The notes beneath the pieces are model-generated. The model saw only the letters and a program-made list of their open reading frames with translations, made no database searches and had not been told where the DNA came from. DNA of 64,000 nucleotides from GCA-2717185 sp964474755 (GTDB lineage Bacteria > Pseudomonadota > Alphaproteobacteria > UBA8366 > GCA-2717185): contig CAYYUG010000003.1 in assembly GCA_964474755.1 (NCBI GenBank), positions 74,314-138,313 of the forward strand, read 5' to 3'. How positions within the stretch are numbered: position 1 is the stretch's first letter; each line of letters opens with the position of its first letter. The position numbers and the translations under genes were made by a program. Positions 45,699 to 55,189 of this stretch are shown piece after piece.

Positions 45699-45900
45699 TC
45701 GTATCAGTTTTCTTAATCGCGATGCGATCGATTTTGGCATACAGGGTATGCCATCGCCAAATACGGGCAGTATCGAAGTCGTTCTTTAAATTCCTGCAAG
45801 AATCTCATAGATAATTTTACTAACCTTTGTGTTTTCAGCGGATGAAGCTATGCCGCGGTTACCCACAAACACGTCTGTTATGAAACCAATCCATGTATGA
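45699..45900. other. 202-bp region upstream of the TauD array
   Basis: No gene. The stretch ends at the N gap, and probably carries the TauD-array promoter. No box sequences stand out. Confidence 0.4.
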
Positions 45901-46000
45901 NNNNNNNNNNNNNNNNNNNNNNNNNNNNNNNNNNNNNNNNNNNNNNNNNNNNNNNNNNNNNNNNNNNNNNNNNNNNNNNNNNNNNNNNNNNNNNNNNNNN
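45901..46000. other. assembly gap (100 N)
   Basis: Placeholder run. The 5' part of the beta-propeller gene to its right probably lies inside, and the distance to the TauD array is unknown. Confidence 0.95.
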
Positions 46001-47311
46001 GACCGAGCCACCTCGATGCCGGGTTACTATCCCTCGCATTGGCCGGTTGAATGCGGTGGCAATCGGCGGCAGAAGGCAGCAAACGGTGGGCTAAATGCTA
46101 GGAACGCCACGCCAGAAGTCACTACGGTGACAAATGGCCGATGGAATGTGATGACCGTGTGGCGTGGTCCGGGTGAGCTGTTTTTGGGTGGCACAATGCC
46201 CGCATTTACTGGGCCACCACCGTATGGCTGGTTACAGCGACTTGATTATAGGACGCTGGATGTACTGTCGGAATCACCTCAATTATCTTGTGGCGAGCAT
46301 GTGTGGTGTGGCGCTATTGCGGCGCACGAAAATGGCTCTATTTACAAAGTCAACGGGTCCTATCTGCACCGGCTAGACGAACATTGCGGGGTTCTCCTGG
46401 AACGGAAGCTGCCGGTCGATCAAGCGCATAACGGACTGCTACTATTATCGGATGGTACGGTTGTTACGAAGGATTTGCGGCTTGCTGGGCAGGGACCGTC
46501 AACCATCACACGTCTCGATCCAGAGACGCTTGAGTTGGTTGGAGCGCCGCTTGCATTGCCGGAAGGGTCAATGGGCCGAATCGCTAGCGACCTAACGGAT
46601 AATGGTGAGTACATCTACATCCCGGGGATCGAGCGTGTCTGGCGTATCAGGGTCGAGCCGGACCGCCTTTCGATGGATGATGATTGGTCGCCGCAATATC
46701 GGATTGCAGGTGGTGAACAGGGTCTTTGCTGGGACGGCTGTATCTCCGAGAATGCAATGTGGCTAATGGATAATGGCGATATCGATTCCCTGCGCGCGAT
46801 TTATGGAGAGCATCCGAATGGACGCTTCAAGGTGCCCAGTGGATTGCTTAGTTGGCGCCGCCGCACGCCTTGGTCCGGCCCGCAGCGTCTGTTAAAGGTC
46901 TCGCTGGAGAATGGCGAGATTTGTGTAATCGCACCCTTCGGAACGCCGGGCGGCGGCATTATTGCGCCCCCTGTTAATGTGCCAGAATATGCCATGTGCA
47001 TCGCCTGGGACAGTGTTAACGGCGGTCTGGCAGGTGTTGCAGTGGATGGAGACGGTTTGAGTGTAGCCTGGACTGTCGATGCGCGCCCGTCGATGCAACC
47101 CCTGGTGTATCCGGAGACCGGCGAGCTAGTCATCAACGATTATAAAACCGGCGACGATCAGCTCATTGTTGTCGACATTTCCAGCGGTGAAATTCTCAGT
47201 CGGGTCAGTCTAGGGTCGCGTGTCGCGAATGGCATGTTTCTGACACCGGGGTTAGATCGTGATGTCTACTATTGCTCGACTTTGGCGATCAGCCGGGTGC
47301 AATGGAGTTAA
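46001..47311 (+). CDS. beta-propeller protein of unknown function, 5' end probably in gap
   Basis: The frame is open from the gap edge; an ATG occurs at 46016, but earlier coding sequence may be missing. About 430 residues with repeated beta strands: LQRLDYRTLDVLSES, SYLHRLDEHCGVLLERKLP, TITRLDPETLELVGAPLALPEG, RLLKVSLENGEICVIAPFG, GDDQLIVVDISSGEILSRVSLG. This pattern is that of SMP-30/gluconolactonase-like or YncE-like propellers. No catalytic motif could be assigned. No signal peptide seen in the part available. Confidence 0.65.
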   Translation, partial: DRATSMPGYYPSHWPVECGGNRRQKAANGGLNARNATPEVTTVTNGRWNVMTVWRGPGELFLGGTMPAFTGPPPYGWLQRLDYRTLDVLSESPQLSCGEHVWCGAIAAHENGSIYKVNGSYLHRLDEHCGVLLERKLPVDQAHNGLLLLSDGTVVTKDLRLAGQGPSTITRLDPETLELVGAPLALPEGSMGRIASDLTDNGEYIYIPGIERVWRIRVEPDRLSMDDDWSPQYRIAGGEQGLCWDGCISENAMWLMDNGDIDSLRAIYGEHPNGRFKVPSGLLSWRRRTPWSGPQRLLKVSLENGEICVIAPFGTPGGGIIAPPVNVPEYAMCIAWDSVNGGLAGVAVDGDGLSVAWTVDARPSMQPLVYPETGELVINDYKTGDDQLIVVDISSGEILSRVSLGSRVANGMFLTPGLDRDVYYCSTLAISRVQWS

Positions 47312-47754
47312 GCTTTTTGACTTGGGTGGCGAAGAGGCAGCCAGTTTTGGCGAGGCGATGTTGGAATTCGGTATATAAGCTTGATGGCTCGCACTTTGAG
47401 AGAAATTGAGGAAAAGTTTAAATAGGATTTGTTTGACTGAGGTTGTTTAGGACCCTTGCTTCTACTGAACCGAGAGTACGTCAATTCTTGAAAAGACATG
47501 CCCTATCATTGCCAGGTTTTTCTGGCTCGCCCCTTGCCAATTCCGCAGTTGCGCAAAGCGTGCGAAGAATTGCCCTCAAGCTGAACCCGATGGATAAGGG
47601 TTACATCCCGGTGCATTGATTAAGTCCTGGGCTGCCCACTCTCTATTTTTGGTCAACACTGATCACGGCCTTAATCCGCTGGACAGAAAACCGGACGTAG
47701 ACTTTCCCCGACCAAAGTCGATGAGGAGTGGGTCTAGGTCCGGCTTTAATGCCC
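47312..47754. other. 443-bp convergent intergenic region
   Basis: It lies between a plus-strand propeller gene and a minus-strand amidohydrolase, both ending here. No gene or clear terminator hairpin was found. Confidence 0.5.
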
Positions 47755-49461
47755 TCAGGTGCGCGCTAGCGGTCCGCGTAAGAGTTGTCCGGGCAGGGCG
47801 CCGGTGTGCTTGTTTTCTCTCAACACGGTCTGGCCGGCAACGATTGTTGCCAACATGCCATTGGCATATTGCTTCAAACGTTTGGAGCCGGATGGTAGAT
47901 CGTTTACGACTTCCGGCATCCGTGGCTCGACCGCTTCAGGGTCGAAGACCGTTATGTCAGCAGTCATGCCTTCGCGTAATAATCCGCGGTCATGAAAGCC
48001 CCAATGTGTGGACGTATCGTAGGTAATCATCCGCACAGCTTGCTCAAGGGTAAATGCTTCCTTTTCACGGACCCAATGGCTCAACAGATGCGTCTGCAGC
48101 GAGCTGTCCATAATCTGCGAAACATGAGCGCCGGAATCGGAAAACGTGACGGTTGAGCGCGGGTGCTTCATCAACTCTAGTGCATCGTCCTGATTTTCGT
48201 TCGCCAACGGTTGCCGAAAGAAGGCTTTGAGATCGTGCTCAATGGCTATCTCGAGCATCGCCGCCGCCGGTGTGATACTGCGTTCCTTCGCTATCTGAGC
48301 CAGGCTCGGGTGCGGTAGGCTAATTTTGTCGACATGGTAGAACATGTCCCACTCGGGTGGGCGTGCTTCTGCTCCAACGATTTCTGGGCCTTCATAAGGC
48401 TTGTCGGCTACTTCGATCAGCTTGCGCTTGAGTTCGGGATCGTTTTTCAGCTTGGCCAGTTGTGCATCAAGCGGCAGTTTACGGAAGTCCTTCCAGACAT
48501 CCCAATTGTCGAATGGTGTCGCCGTCTCGAAAGAGAGGATTGAGTTGATCTCGCGGCTGTGTACCTGAGTCCAGATGCGCGCACCCTGTTGATTTTCCTC
48601 TTCGATAATCTCGTAAAGCGCTTTCCACTGACCCGGATATTCCTTGCGGCTGAGACTGCCAAAGGTAATGGGGCGGCCGCTCTTATTCGACAGTTCGCCG
48701 AGACTGCGATAGACGCCCATCATTTTCTGAATATCGCCGCGCTCCATCGCTAGCTGGAAAATGCCGGCGCCGGTTTCACCCATAGCCATTACAATATCGC
48801 GGACTTCTTCATCGCTGCCGATCCGGCTGGCGACAAAGCGGTCGTCGGATGTCAGGTGGCTGGGGCTACGAGATGTCGAAAAACCCATAGCTCCGGCCGT
48901 CACAGCTTCTTTCACCGCTGATTTCATTTTTTCAATATCGTTATCGGTTGCGTCCTCTTCGAACGCTCGTTCACCCATCACATAGGTGCGCAGGGCAGAA
49001 TGCCCTATGTAGCCAGCGTAGTTGATGCCCTTCGGCATCTTATCGACAGCGGCCATGTATTCTGGATAAGTTTCCCAGTCCCAATTGATGCCTTCCAGCA
49101 TTGCGCTGCGAGAAATGTCCTCTGCGCGCTCGAGATTGCGGAAGACGTAGTCGGCTTCACTTTCGCGGCACGGCGCTAGGGTGAAGCCGCAATTGCCCAT
49201 CACGGTGGTAGTGACGCCGTGATAGCAGGAGCAACTGCCAAGCTGATCCCAAAACAACTGAGCGTCCATATGGGTGTGTCCGTCAACGAAACCCGGGGTT
49301 ACAACATGGCCCTCGGCGTCAATCGTCTCTTCGGTCGCTTCGCCATTAATGCGGCCAATTTTTGCAATTTTGCCGTCTTTTATGCCAACGTCACCTCGAT
49401 AGCGAACGCCGCCAGATCCGTCGATGATCATGCCATTCTTGACCACGAGATCGTAGCTCAT
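47755..49461 (-). CDS. D-aminoacylase-type amidohydrolase
   Basis: 568 residues from ATG 49461, with AGGGGAAAAAG upstream. DLVVKNGMIIDGSGG and GFVDGHTHMDAQLFWDQ give the H-x-H metal site; TVFDPEAVEPR is the C-terminal beta-sandwich part. The sequence GHSALRTYVMGERA and SDSGAHVSQIMDSS are typical of the N-acyl-D-amino-acid deacylase subfamily. It is usually a zinc hydrolase of N-acyl-D-amino acids or related amides. It is the only minus-strand gene in its area. Confidence 0.87.
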   Translation of the reverse strand: MSYDLVVKNGMIIDGSGGVRYRGDVGIKDGKIAKIGRINGEATEETIDAEGHVVTPGFVDGHTHMDAQLFWDQLGSCSCYHGVTTTVMGNCGFTLAPCRESEADYVFRNLERAEDISRSAMLEGINWDWETYPEYMAAVDKMPKGINYAGYIGHSALRTYVMGERAFEEDATDNDIEKMKSAVKEAVTAGAMGFSTSRSPSHLTSDDRFVASRIGSDEEVRDIVMAMGETGAGIFQLAMERGDIQKMMGVYRSLGELSNKSGRPITFGSLSRKEYPGQWKALYEIIEEENQQGARIWTQVHSREINSILSFETATPFDNWDVWKDFRKLPLDAQLAKLKNDPELKRKLIEVADKPYEGPEIVGAEARPPEWDMFYHVDKISLPHPSLAQIAKERSITPAAAMLEIAIEHDLKAFFRQPLANENQDDALELMKHPRSTVTFSDSGAHVSQIMDSSLQTHLLSHWVREKEAFTLEQAVRMITYDTSTHWGFHDRGLLREGMTADITVFDPEAVEPRMPEVVNDLPSGSKRLKQYANGMLATIVAGQTVLRENKHTGALPGQLLRGPLART

Positions 49462-49662
49462 CTTTTTCCCCTTTTCCCTAAGGCCTGGATCCAATATTCA
49501 AACAATTGTGCCAGTTGTAATCGCTGTCGTCCAATTTTGTCAGAAACAATAATTGCCAATTCAATTTCCGAGGCGCTATTTTGTATTACCCCCACACGTC
49601 GTAAACTTATCGCAGGGCGATGGTTCGGCCATTCGCGACCGGACAGTGTTCTTTAGGCATCA

Positions 49663-50585
49663 ATGAAATCAAACAAAAAATTAAAGGCCGCAATCTTCGC
49701 GCTGGGCGTCGCGATGGTCGGCTTCCTATCTTATGAACTGTTCTACTGGTTGACCCATGTCTACGAGTTCGATGCTCGGATTAAGACCGAACTGACCACG
49801 CTGTCTAGCCGCGTTGATGCAAGCATCGAAAAAATTTATGTGAAGGAAGGCGATACGGTAACTAAGGGTCAGTTGCTCGTGTCTTTGGATTCTGAGGTTG
49901 AGCGTCTTCGTATAGAAGGCTTCAAGGTTGATCTGGTGCGTGAGCGGGCCCGCGTGAACAAATTGTTGGCCGAAAAGGATGCATTGGAGCAAAGTATTCG
50001 GTCGCGGATGGCAACGAAAAATGAAGAAATCCGTGCCTTGCGGATAGAGCAACAATCGATCAAAGACCGTCGTGATTTAGCTGCGAAGAACCTTAATCGG
50101 TCCAAAATTCTTCACAAAAAACAGTTACTGTCATCGAGTAAGCTCGAAGCTGAACAAGTTAAGGCACTATCATTGGCAGGGGAATTAAGCTTCGCTGCGG
50201 CGAAGGTACGAGTTGCAGAACGGGAATTGGATGAAATCAAGGCGTCTCACTCGGATATCGATGTACTCGTTTCCGAACTCGGCATCTCCAAGATTAATAT
50301 CGAGAAAGTCAAGATCCTCATTAAGGAGTCGGAAGAAAAGCTGAAGTACCGATTTATTGTCAGCCCGATCGATGGAATTATCGATAACATATTTAAATAC
50401 GAAGGCGAACACGTGGAGGAAGCCGAGCAACTCGTTCTGCTACACGACAAAAATTCCTTCTGGATAGAAGCTAATATAGAGGAGACGCAGCTACGTTACC
50501 TCAAGGTATCGCAGGATGTTATCATCGACATCGACGCATATCCGTTTGACAGCTTCTTTGGCACGGTGACCCGTATCGGCAGTGT
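49663..50585 (+). CDS. HlyD-family membrane fusion protein, 3' end lost in gap
   Basis: 307 residues are visible. An N-terminal helix (about 9-30, AAIFALGVAMVGFLSYELFYWL) anchors it, then a biotinyl-lipoyl half-motif (SIEKIYVKEGDTVTKGQLLV), a long alpha-hairpin coiled coil (about 80-220) and the second half (RFIVSPIDGIIDNIFKYEGEHV). Such proteins link an inner-membrane pump to an outer-membrane channel. It should continue into the gap. The MFS piece after the gap cannot be assumed to be its neighbour at the real distance. Confidence 0.87.
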
Positions 50586-50685
50586 NNNNNNNNNNNNNNN
50601 NNNNNNNNNNNNNNNNNNNNNNNNNNNNNNNNNNNNNNNNNNNNNNNNNNNNNNNNNNNNNNNNNNNNNNNNNNNNNNNNNNNNN
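50586..50685. other. assembly gap (100 N)
   Basis: Placeholder run. HlyD is missing its C-terminus before it and the MFS transporter its N-terminus after it. The two pieces share a frame by chance, giving a false fused reading frame. Confidence 0.95.
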
Positions 50686-51894
50686 TTCATACAAAATGTT
50701 ACGGCGATCATCGCCGCGATGGGCTGCGGTGGATTTATTCTGAAATATGGCGCTTGGCGTGTCAGTCAGGTTTGCTTGCTCTTGATGGGCACGAGCCTAA
50801 TCATTATTGCGGGCAGCGTACTTTGGCTATACCCCTTGGGTGCTATTCTCTTGGGCGCCGGGGCTGTATCAACGCCGGCGAGTTCCCATATTTTGGCTCG
50901 TTACTGTCCACGCCGTATGGCGCCATTAGTGTTTTCCATCAAGCAAACTGGTGTGCCCGTAGGGAGCCTCATCGGGGGATTGTTGGTGCCGGCGTTGCTG
51001 GGCCTGGGATTTTATTTAGCGACCTTTAGAACGTCGTTCTATCTCGACGCCTATGGTGCAGCCTTCGTGACAGCCATGATCGTCTTCTCTGTCGGTATCA
51101 TGCTGCAGCCATTTCGGGCATTTTTCGACTCTGATCGCGACCCCTCTGTGCAGCCCTCTTTCTCCGGCGTTTCGGAAACGATGAAGATAGTCGTCTCCGA
51201 CCCTAATTTACGGGATCTTGCCTTTGCCGGCTTCGCCTTCGGTGGTTTGCAGTCAATATATTCCGGTTTTTTCATCCTCTATCTAATCGACGGACTGGAA
51301 TATAGCGAAGTCGATGCGGGCTTAGCATTCGCCATAGCCAGCACGACAGCTGTTGTCGCACGTATCGGTTGGGGCTGGTTGGGTAGTACGCTTGTTTCGC
51401 CGCGCGTCGTTATGGGACTAATAGGTCTGTTTGGTGCAGTAGCTGCAGTGCTAACCGGCTACTATGAATTCGGTTGGAGTTTTACGGCGATTGTTGCCAC
51501 GGCCATTCTATATAATATCACTGCCTTGAGCTGGCATGGAATACTATTAGCAGAAATCGCACGGCTCGCGCCGCCGGGCCAGGTCGGTGGTGTGACCGGC
51601 GGAGTGTTGTCTTTTACTTCGGTCGCGATGATGATCTATCCTGTGATCTATGGAAGCGTGCTGTACATCACCGAATCCTATGGTGTTGGTTTCTTTTTGG
51701 GCGCCGGGCCGTCGCTGATTGCTGCGTTTGTGTTTTTCCGACCACCGATGCAGGGGTCCTGGCTTAGGGTCGTGCTAGACGTGATGCGTTGGTCGATGCT
51801 GCCGGCACGGCTGGCCTATACATTCACGATTGTCCTAATTGGTAGCGTGGCGGGTGCCATATTCATGTATGGCGCGCTCAAACAGCCCTTCTGA
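50686..51894 (+). CDS. major facilitator superfamily transporter, 5' end lost in gap
   Basis: About 402 residues of a membrane transporter. Eleven or so hydrophobic segments are seen, e.g. AIIAAMGCGGFIL, VFSIKQTGVPVGSLIGGLL, FAFGGLQSIYSGFFILYL and GVTGGVLSFTSVAMMIYPV, plus the MFS-like FRTSFYLDAYGAAFVT loop. The first one or two helices are missing. The ending MYGALKQPF is followed by 81 bp to the next gene. Substrate unknown; together with HlyD upstream an efflux role is possible (inference). Confidence 0.85.
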   Translation, partial: FIQNVTAIIAAMGCGGFILKYGAWRVSQVCLLLMGTSLIIIAGSVLWLYPLGAILLGAGAVSTPASSHILARYCPRRMAPLVFSIKQTGVPVGSLIGGLLVPALLGLGFYLATFRTSFYLDAYGAAFVTAMIVFSVGIMLQPFRAFFDSDRDPSVQPSFSGVSETMKIVVSDPNLRDLAFAGFAFGGLQSIYSGFFILYLIDGLEYSEVDAGLAFAIASTTAVVARIGWGWLGSTLVSPRVVMGLIGLFGAVAAVLTGYYEFGWSFTAIVATAILYNITALSWHGILLAEIARLAPPGQVGGVTGGVLSFTSVAMMIYPVIYGSVLYITESYGVGFFLGAGPSLIAAFVFFRPPMQGSWLRVVLDVMRWSMLPARLAYTFTIVLIGSVAGAIFMYGALKQPF

Positions 51895-51975
51895 TGAATT
51901 TATTAACGGTAATTCGTGGATGTTAGGGCATGGCCAGTGAATAATTTGCGAGTGGTGCCGGACGAGGAAGAGCAT

Positions 51976-52989
51976 ATGACTGATTACGAACGATTCGAAC
52001 TTGGTAATCTGCGTCTGCAGTGCGGCATGACGGTACCGCACGCCTTTCTCGCATACAAAACTTATGGGACGCTGGCTGCTGACAGATCCAATGCGGTGAT
52101 TTACCCGACCTCCTTTGGCGCGCATCACACCGACATCGAATGGCTGATCGGCCCAGGTGGCATTCTTGATACAGACCGTTGGTTTGTTGTCATTCCAAAT
52201 ATGTTGGGCAACGGGTTGTCTACCTCGCCGAGTAATGTGGGGGAGCCCTTTGATAAGGGGCGCTTTCCTCCGGTCACCCATTGGGACAATGTCCATGCGC
52301 AAAAGCGACTGCTAGAAGAAAGGTTTGGTATAGATCAGCTGGCACTCGCCTATGGTTGGTCGATGGGTGCGCAGCAGGCACTGCATTGGGGAGCGATTTT
52401 CCCTGATCAGGTGGATAGGATCTGTGCTATTTGTGGTGCTGCCCGGACCTCGCCACATAACAAGGTGTTTATAGACGGTGTCCGCGCTACCCTGACTACT
52501 GATCCAGGCCACCGAAACGGTTATTTTGAGGAGCGCCCGGTGAAGGGCTTACGCGCCATGGGCCGGGTCTATGCTGGCTGGGCTATGTCGCAGGCCTTTT
52601 ATCGCGAGAACCTTTACCTTAAGCACGGTTTTGGATCGCTGGAAGATTATCTGGTGCGCGGATGGGAGGCTAATTATTTGCGCCGCGACCCGGAAAACCT
52701 GCTTGCGATGCTTGGCGTATGGGAGCGGTGCGATATAAGTGATAACACGATCTTCAACGGTAACCTCGACCGAGCGCTAGGCGCTATTTCGGCAAAAACC
52801 CTAGTCATGCCCGGCCGCACTGACCTCTATTTCACGCCGGAGGACAGCGAGGCGGAGACAGTTAAGATTCGAAATGCCGTTTATCGCCCTATTGAATCTA
52901 TTTGGGGGCACCGTGCAGGCAATCCTATTGAATGTGTCGAAGACCAAGAGTTCTTGCGCGCTGCGGTGCACGGCTTGATGGCAGAGTAG
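51976..52989 (+). CDS. MetX-like alpha/beta hydrolase (homoserine acetyltransferase family)
   Basis: 337 residues from ATG 51976. LAYKTYGTLAADRSNAVIYPTSFGAHHTD is the family N-terminus, LAYGWSMGAQQALHWGA contains the nucleophile Ser, and VMPGRTDLYFTPEDSEAE carries the Asp, with WGHRAGNP the His. The family includes homoserine O-acetyltransferase and other acyltransferases or esterases. Shorter than MetX by roughly 40 residues and not next to methionine genes, so the MetX role is not certain. Confidence 0.82.
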   Translation: MTDYERFELGNLRLQCGMTVPHAFLAYKTYGTLAADRSNAVIYPTSFGAHHTDIEWLIGPGGILDTDRWFVVIPNMLGNGLSTSPSNVGEPFDKGRFPPVTHWDNVHAQKRLLEERFGIDQLALAYGWSMGAQQALHWGAIFPDQVDRICAICGAARTSPHNKVFIDGVRATLTTDPGHRNGYFEERPVKGLRAMGRVYAGWAMSQAFYRENLYLKHGFGSLEDYLVRGWEANYLRRDPENLLAMLGVWERCDISDNTIFNGNLDRALGAISAKTLVMPGRTDLYFTPEDSEAETVKIRNAVYRPIESIWGHRAGNPIECVEDQEFLRAAVHGLMAE

Positions 52990-53140
52990 GGGTGATTAAC
53001 TGAAATTTGAAATTGTCGTGGGGGATAGAAGTTGAGACTTGGCTTCCTCATTGCCTTCCGCGAACCATTGCGACATGACAAAATGCCGCCCAACGGTGCG
53101 TGGCGCCTCTAGAGTAAAACAGAATTGGAAGGAAATTTTG

Positions 53141-53953
53141 GTGGGAAAACAGCATTTATTATATGAGGTGCGAGACCAAATTGCGACAATCACTCTGAAC
53201 CGGCCAGAAGCAAAAAACGCGTTGAGCATTGAGATGCGCGAACAACTGGATGCAGCCCTGAGTGAGACCCGCGATCGAGCTGGCGATGACGTCAGGGCAT
53301 TAATCATCACTGGAGCCGGTGGAGCATTCTGCGCAGGCGGCGACGTCAAAGGTATGAACAACTCGCAGCAGGCTGGAGGTGTAGAGGCGAACGCCTCTCG
53401 CAGCCGCATGCGTGGCAGCCACAGTACGATTTACAATCTGTTCCATATCGAGTTGCCAGTCATCACCATGGTTGACGGTGCGGCAGCTGGGGCGGGAGCG
53501 AATATCGCACTTGCCGGCGACTTCGTTTTGGCTACGCCGCGTGCCTTTTTCATGCAGGCCTTTGCACGCATCGGCCTCGTGCCGGATTGGAGCGGCTTTT
53601 ACATTCTGCCGAGATTGGTTGGCCAGATGCGCGCGAAGGAACTGGTATTCTCAGGCCGCCGTGTTTACGCGGAAGAAGCTAAAGAGATGGGTATGATCTA
53701 CGATGTTGTCAGTCAGGATAATGCGATGGAGGAGGCACGCGCTTTTGCCAGTCGCTTCACGCACGCCTCTACTACAGCGATCGGCGTCGCTAAAAATGTA
53801 CTAAATCAGTCCTACAATCAGGACCACCGGACCCTGCTTGAAATGGAAGCAGCTGGGCAATCAATCTGCCGCGATACAGAGTTCCACAAGGAGGCCGTGC
53901 GGCGCTTCGCTGAAAAGGAAACCCCACTCTATAATTGGGAAGCTTTTAAATAA
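53141..53953 (+). CDS. enoyl-CoA hydratase/isomerase family protein
   Basis: 270 residues from GTG 53141 with GGAAGG 8 bases upstream; an upstream in-frame ATG at 53039 adds a non-conserved leader. IATITLNRPEAKNALSIEM is the crotonase start, GAGGAFCAGGDVKGM the oxyanion-hole loop, and ARIGLVPDWSGFYILPRLVG the second. The catalytic Glu that marks hydratases (in GLVPD-type loop) is replaced by Asp, so it may be an isomerase or other crotonase. Function open. Confidence 0.87.
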   Translation: MGKQHLLYEVRDQIATITLNRPEAKNALSIEMREQLDAALSETRDRAGDDVRALIITGAGGAFCAGGDVKGMNNSQQAGGVEANASRSRMRGSHSTIYNLFHIELPVITMVDGAAAGAGANIALAGDFVLATPRAFFMQAFARIGLVPDWSGFYILPRLVGQMRAKELVFSGRRVYAEEAKEMGMIYDVVSQDNAMEEARAFASRFTHASTTAIGVAKNVLNQSYNQDHRTLLEMEAAGQSICRDTEFHKEAVRRFAEKETPLYNWEAFK

Positions 53954-54100
53954 TGAGCGCGCGGCTGGTTGTTGAATTCATGGCGCTTATCAAGCCTGTC
54001 CTAATGTGGGCTGTGTTCTAAGGCTATGGTAGTGGGGTCAATTCTGCCTTGCTATTAACCAGCCGAGATTGGTCAGTCGTCATTATACAAAGTTGGAATA

Positions 54101-54544
54101 TTACTCCGAGAGACCTCTCTCATTGTCCGATGTAGTTTCGTTTGTAGCTGATGTCGGGAGATAGCCTACCGCCTCGATTTCTACACAAAGTTCGGGCAGA
54201 ACAAGCTTACTAACCTCTATGAGGGTTGAGACCGGGTAGTCGCCGGTAAAGAACTCACGCCGTGCCCTCCACACTTTGTCGCGGTCGTTTATGTCGGTCA
54301 AGTAGATCAATACTTTGACCACATCGTCCATGGTCCCACCCGCTGCCTCCATCAGATGCTTTATCTTGGTGAAAATTGCGACCGCTTGGCTGTAGGCGTC
54401 GTTGCCCTGGATTGCGCCGTCGAACTCCTGACCGCGCGCAGTCATACCAGCTATGTAGACATGTCGGTCCACGATCAAACAGTTAGACCAGGTATCAGCC
54501 GGGGGCTCGCCTACCTGCGAATGGGTTACCCGTCTTTTTGACAT
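54101..54544 (-). CDS. RidA/YjgF-family protein
   Basis: 147 residues from ATG 54544 with AAAGGGAGG 11 bases before. TWSNCLIVDRHVYIAGMTARG, IFTKIKHLMEAAGGTMDDVVKVLIYLTD, and LVLPELCVEIEAVGYLP with E near the end are the YjgF fold and ligand loop. RidA deaminates reactive enamines and imines; this copy may do so for its own catabolic pathway. The Arg of the RidA active site (usually RxxV...) is not seen where expected, so it may be a RidA-like protein of other function. Confidence 0.82.
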   Translation of the reverse strand: MSKRRVTHSQVGEPPADTWSNCLIVDRHVYIAGMTARGQEFDGAIQGNDAYSQAVAIFTKIKHLMEAAGGTMDDVVKVLIYLTDINDRDKVWRARREFFTGDYPVSTLIEVSKLVLPELCVEIEAVGYLPTSATNETTSDNERGLSE

Positions 54545-54566
54545 TAGAGAACCTCCCTTTGATTTG

Positions 54567-55043
54567 TCATTTCCAACTACCGCCACCATGCTTGTGAGCC
54601 ATACCGGCCATGTTAAAACAATGCCCTTGCCAGATTCCAGTATGCTCATCAACGCTTGCTTGCGTGCCATAGAACACTTCATTGACGTTAATATCGCAGG
54701 CCTTTCTCCAGAGAACGTCGTTCATTTTCATAAAACCCGCTAAGCGAACGGCGGAGCCTACTGAGATGAAGAGGGGATCGACCTCGCCAAAGGCTCTTTC
54801 CGATGTATCAATCATGCCATCTATGGTCGGGCGGCTGTGCACTTTTGTGCCGGTTATCGACTTCTGGACATTGATTGCATTGACCTGCTCAACGGTTTCT
54901 TGCACTTCGTGACGGTTAACATCGGCGCAAAGCAAGTTTGCGCCCTAGCGTTCAAGGTTTATTGCCGAGGTATGACCGATGCCACTTCCCGCGCCGGTGA
55001 TGCCGATATATTTGTTTTGAGAGAAAACTGATGTCTTCGGCAT
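54567..55043 (-). pseudogene. SDR pseudogene, in-frame TAG and truncated
   Basis: Reading from ATG 55043 gives an SDR start (YIGITGAGSGIGHTSAINLER), then TAG (54945-54947), and the same frame continues GANLLCADVNRHEVQETVE, GEVDPLFISVGSAV, FYGTQASVDEHTG and FNMAGMAHKHGGGSWK before a stop at 54567. The catalytic Y-x-x-x-K and the last third of the protein are gone. The divergence from consensus (NAG changed to VGS) also points to decay. Another SDR at 61493 is intact. Confidence 0.78.
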
Positions 55044-55189
55044 ATTGGCGTTCGTGCTGGATCGCAAATGATGATTAATTGTTGCTTGCGTCCGCTTGCA
55101 AGGGCAATGCCGTGTCTGTGCTGGTTTCCCTCGACGCGGACTCATGGCACATTTGGGTATCAACGAACGCTATATCTGGTGAGCAACGT

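Noticed and set aside
49663..51894. Single 743-residue HlyD-MFS fusion protein
   Set aside because: The two halves are joined only through the 100-N run and match two separate families; the shared frame is accidental.
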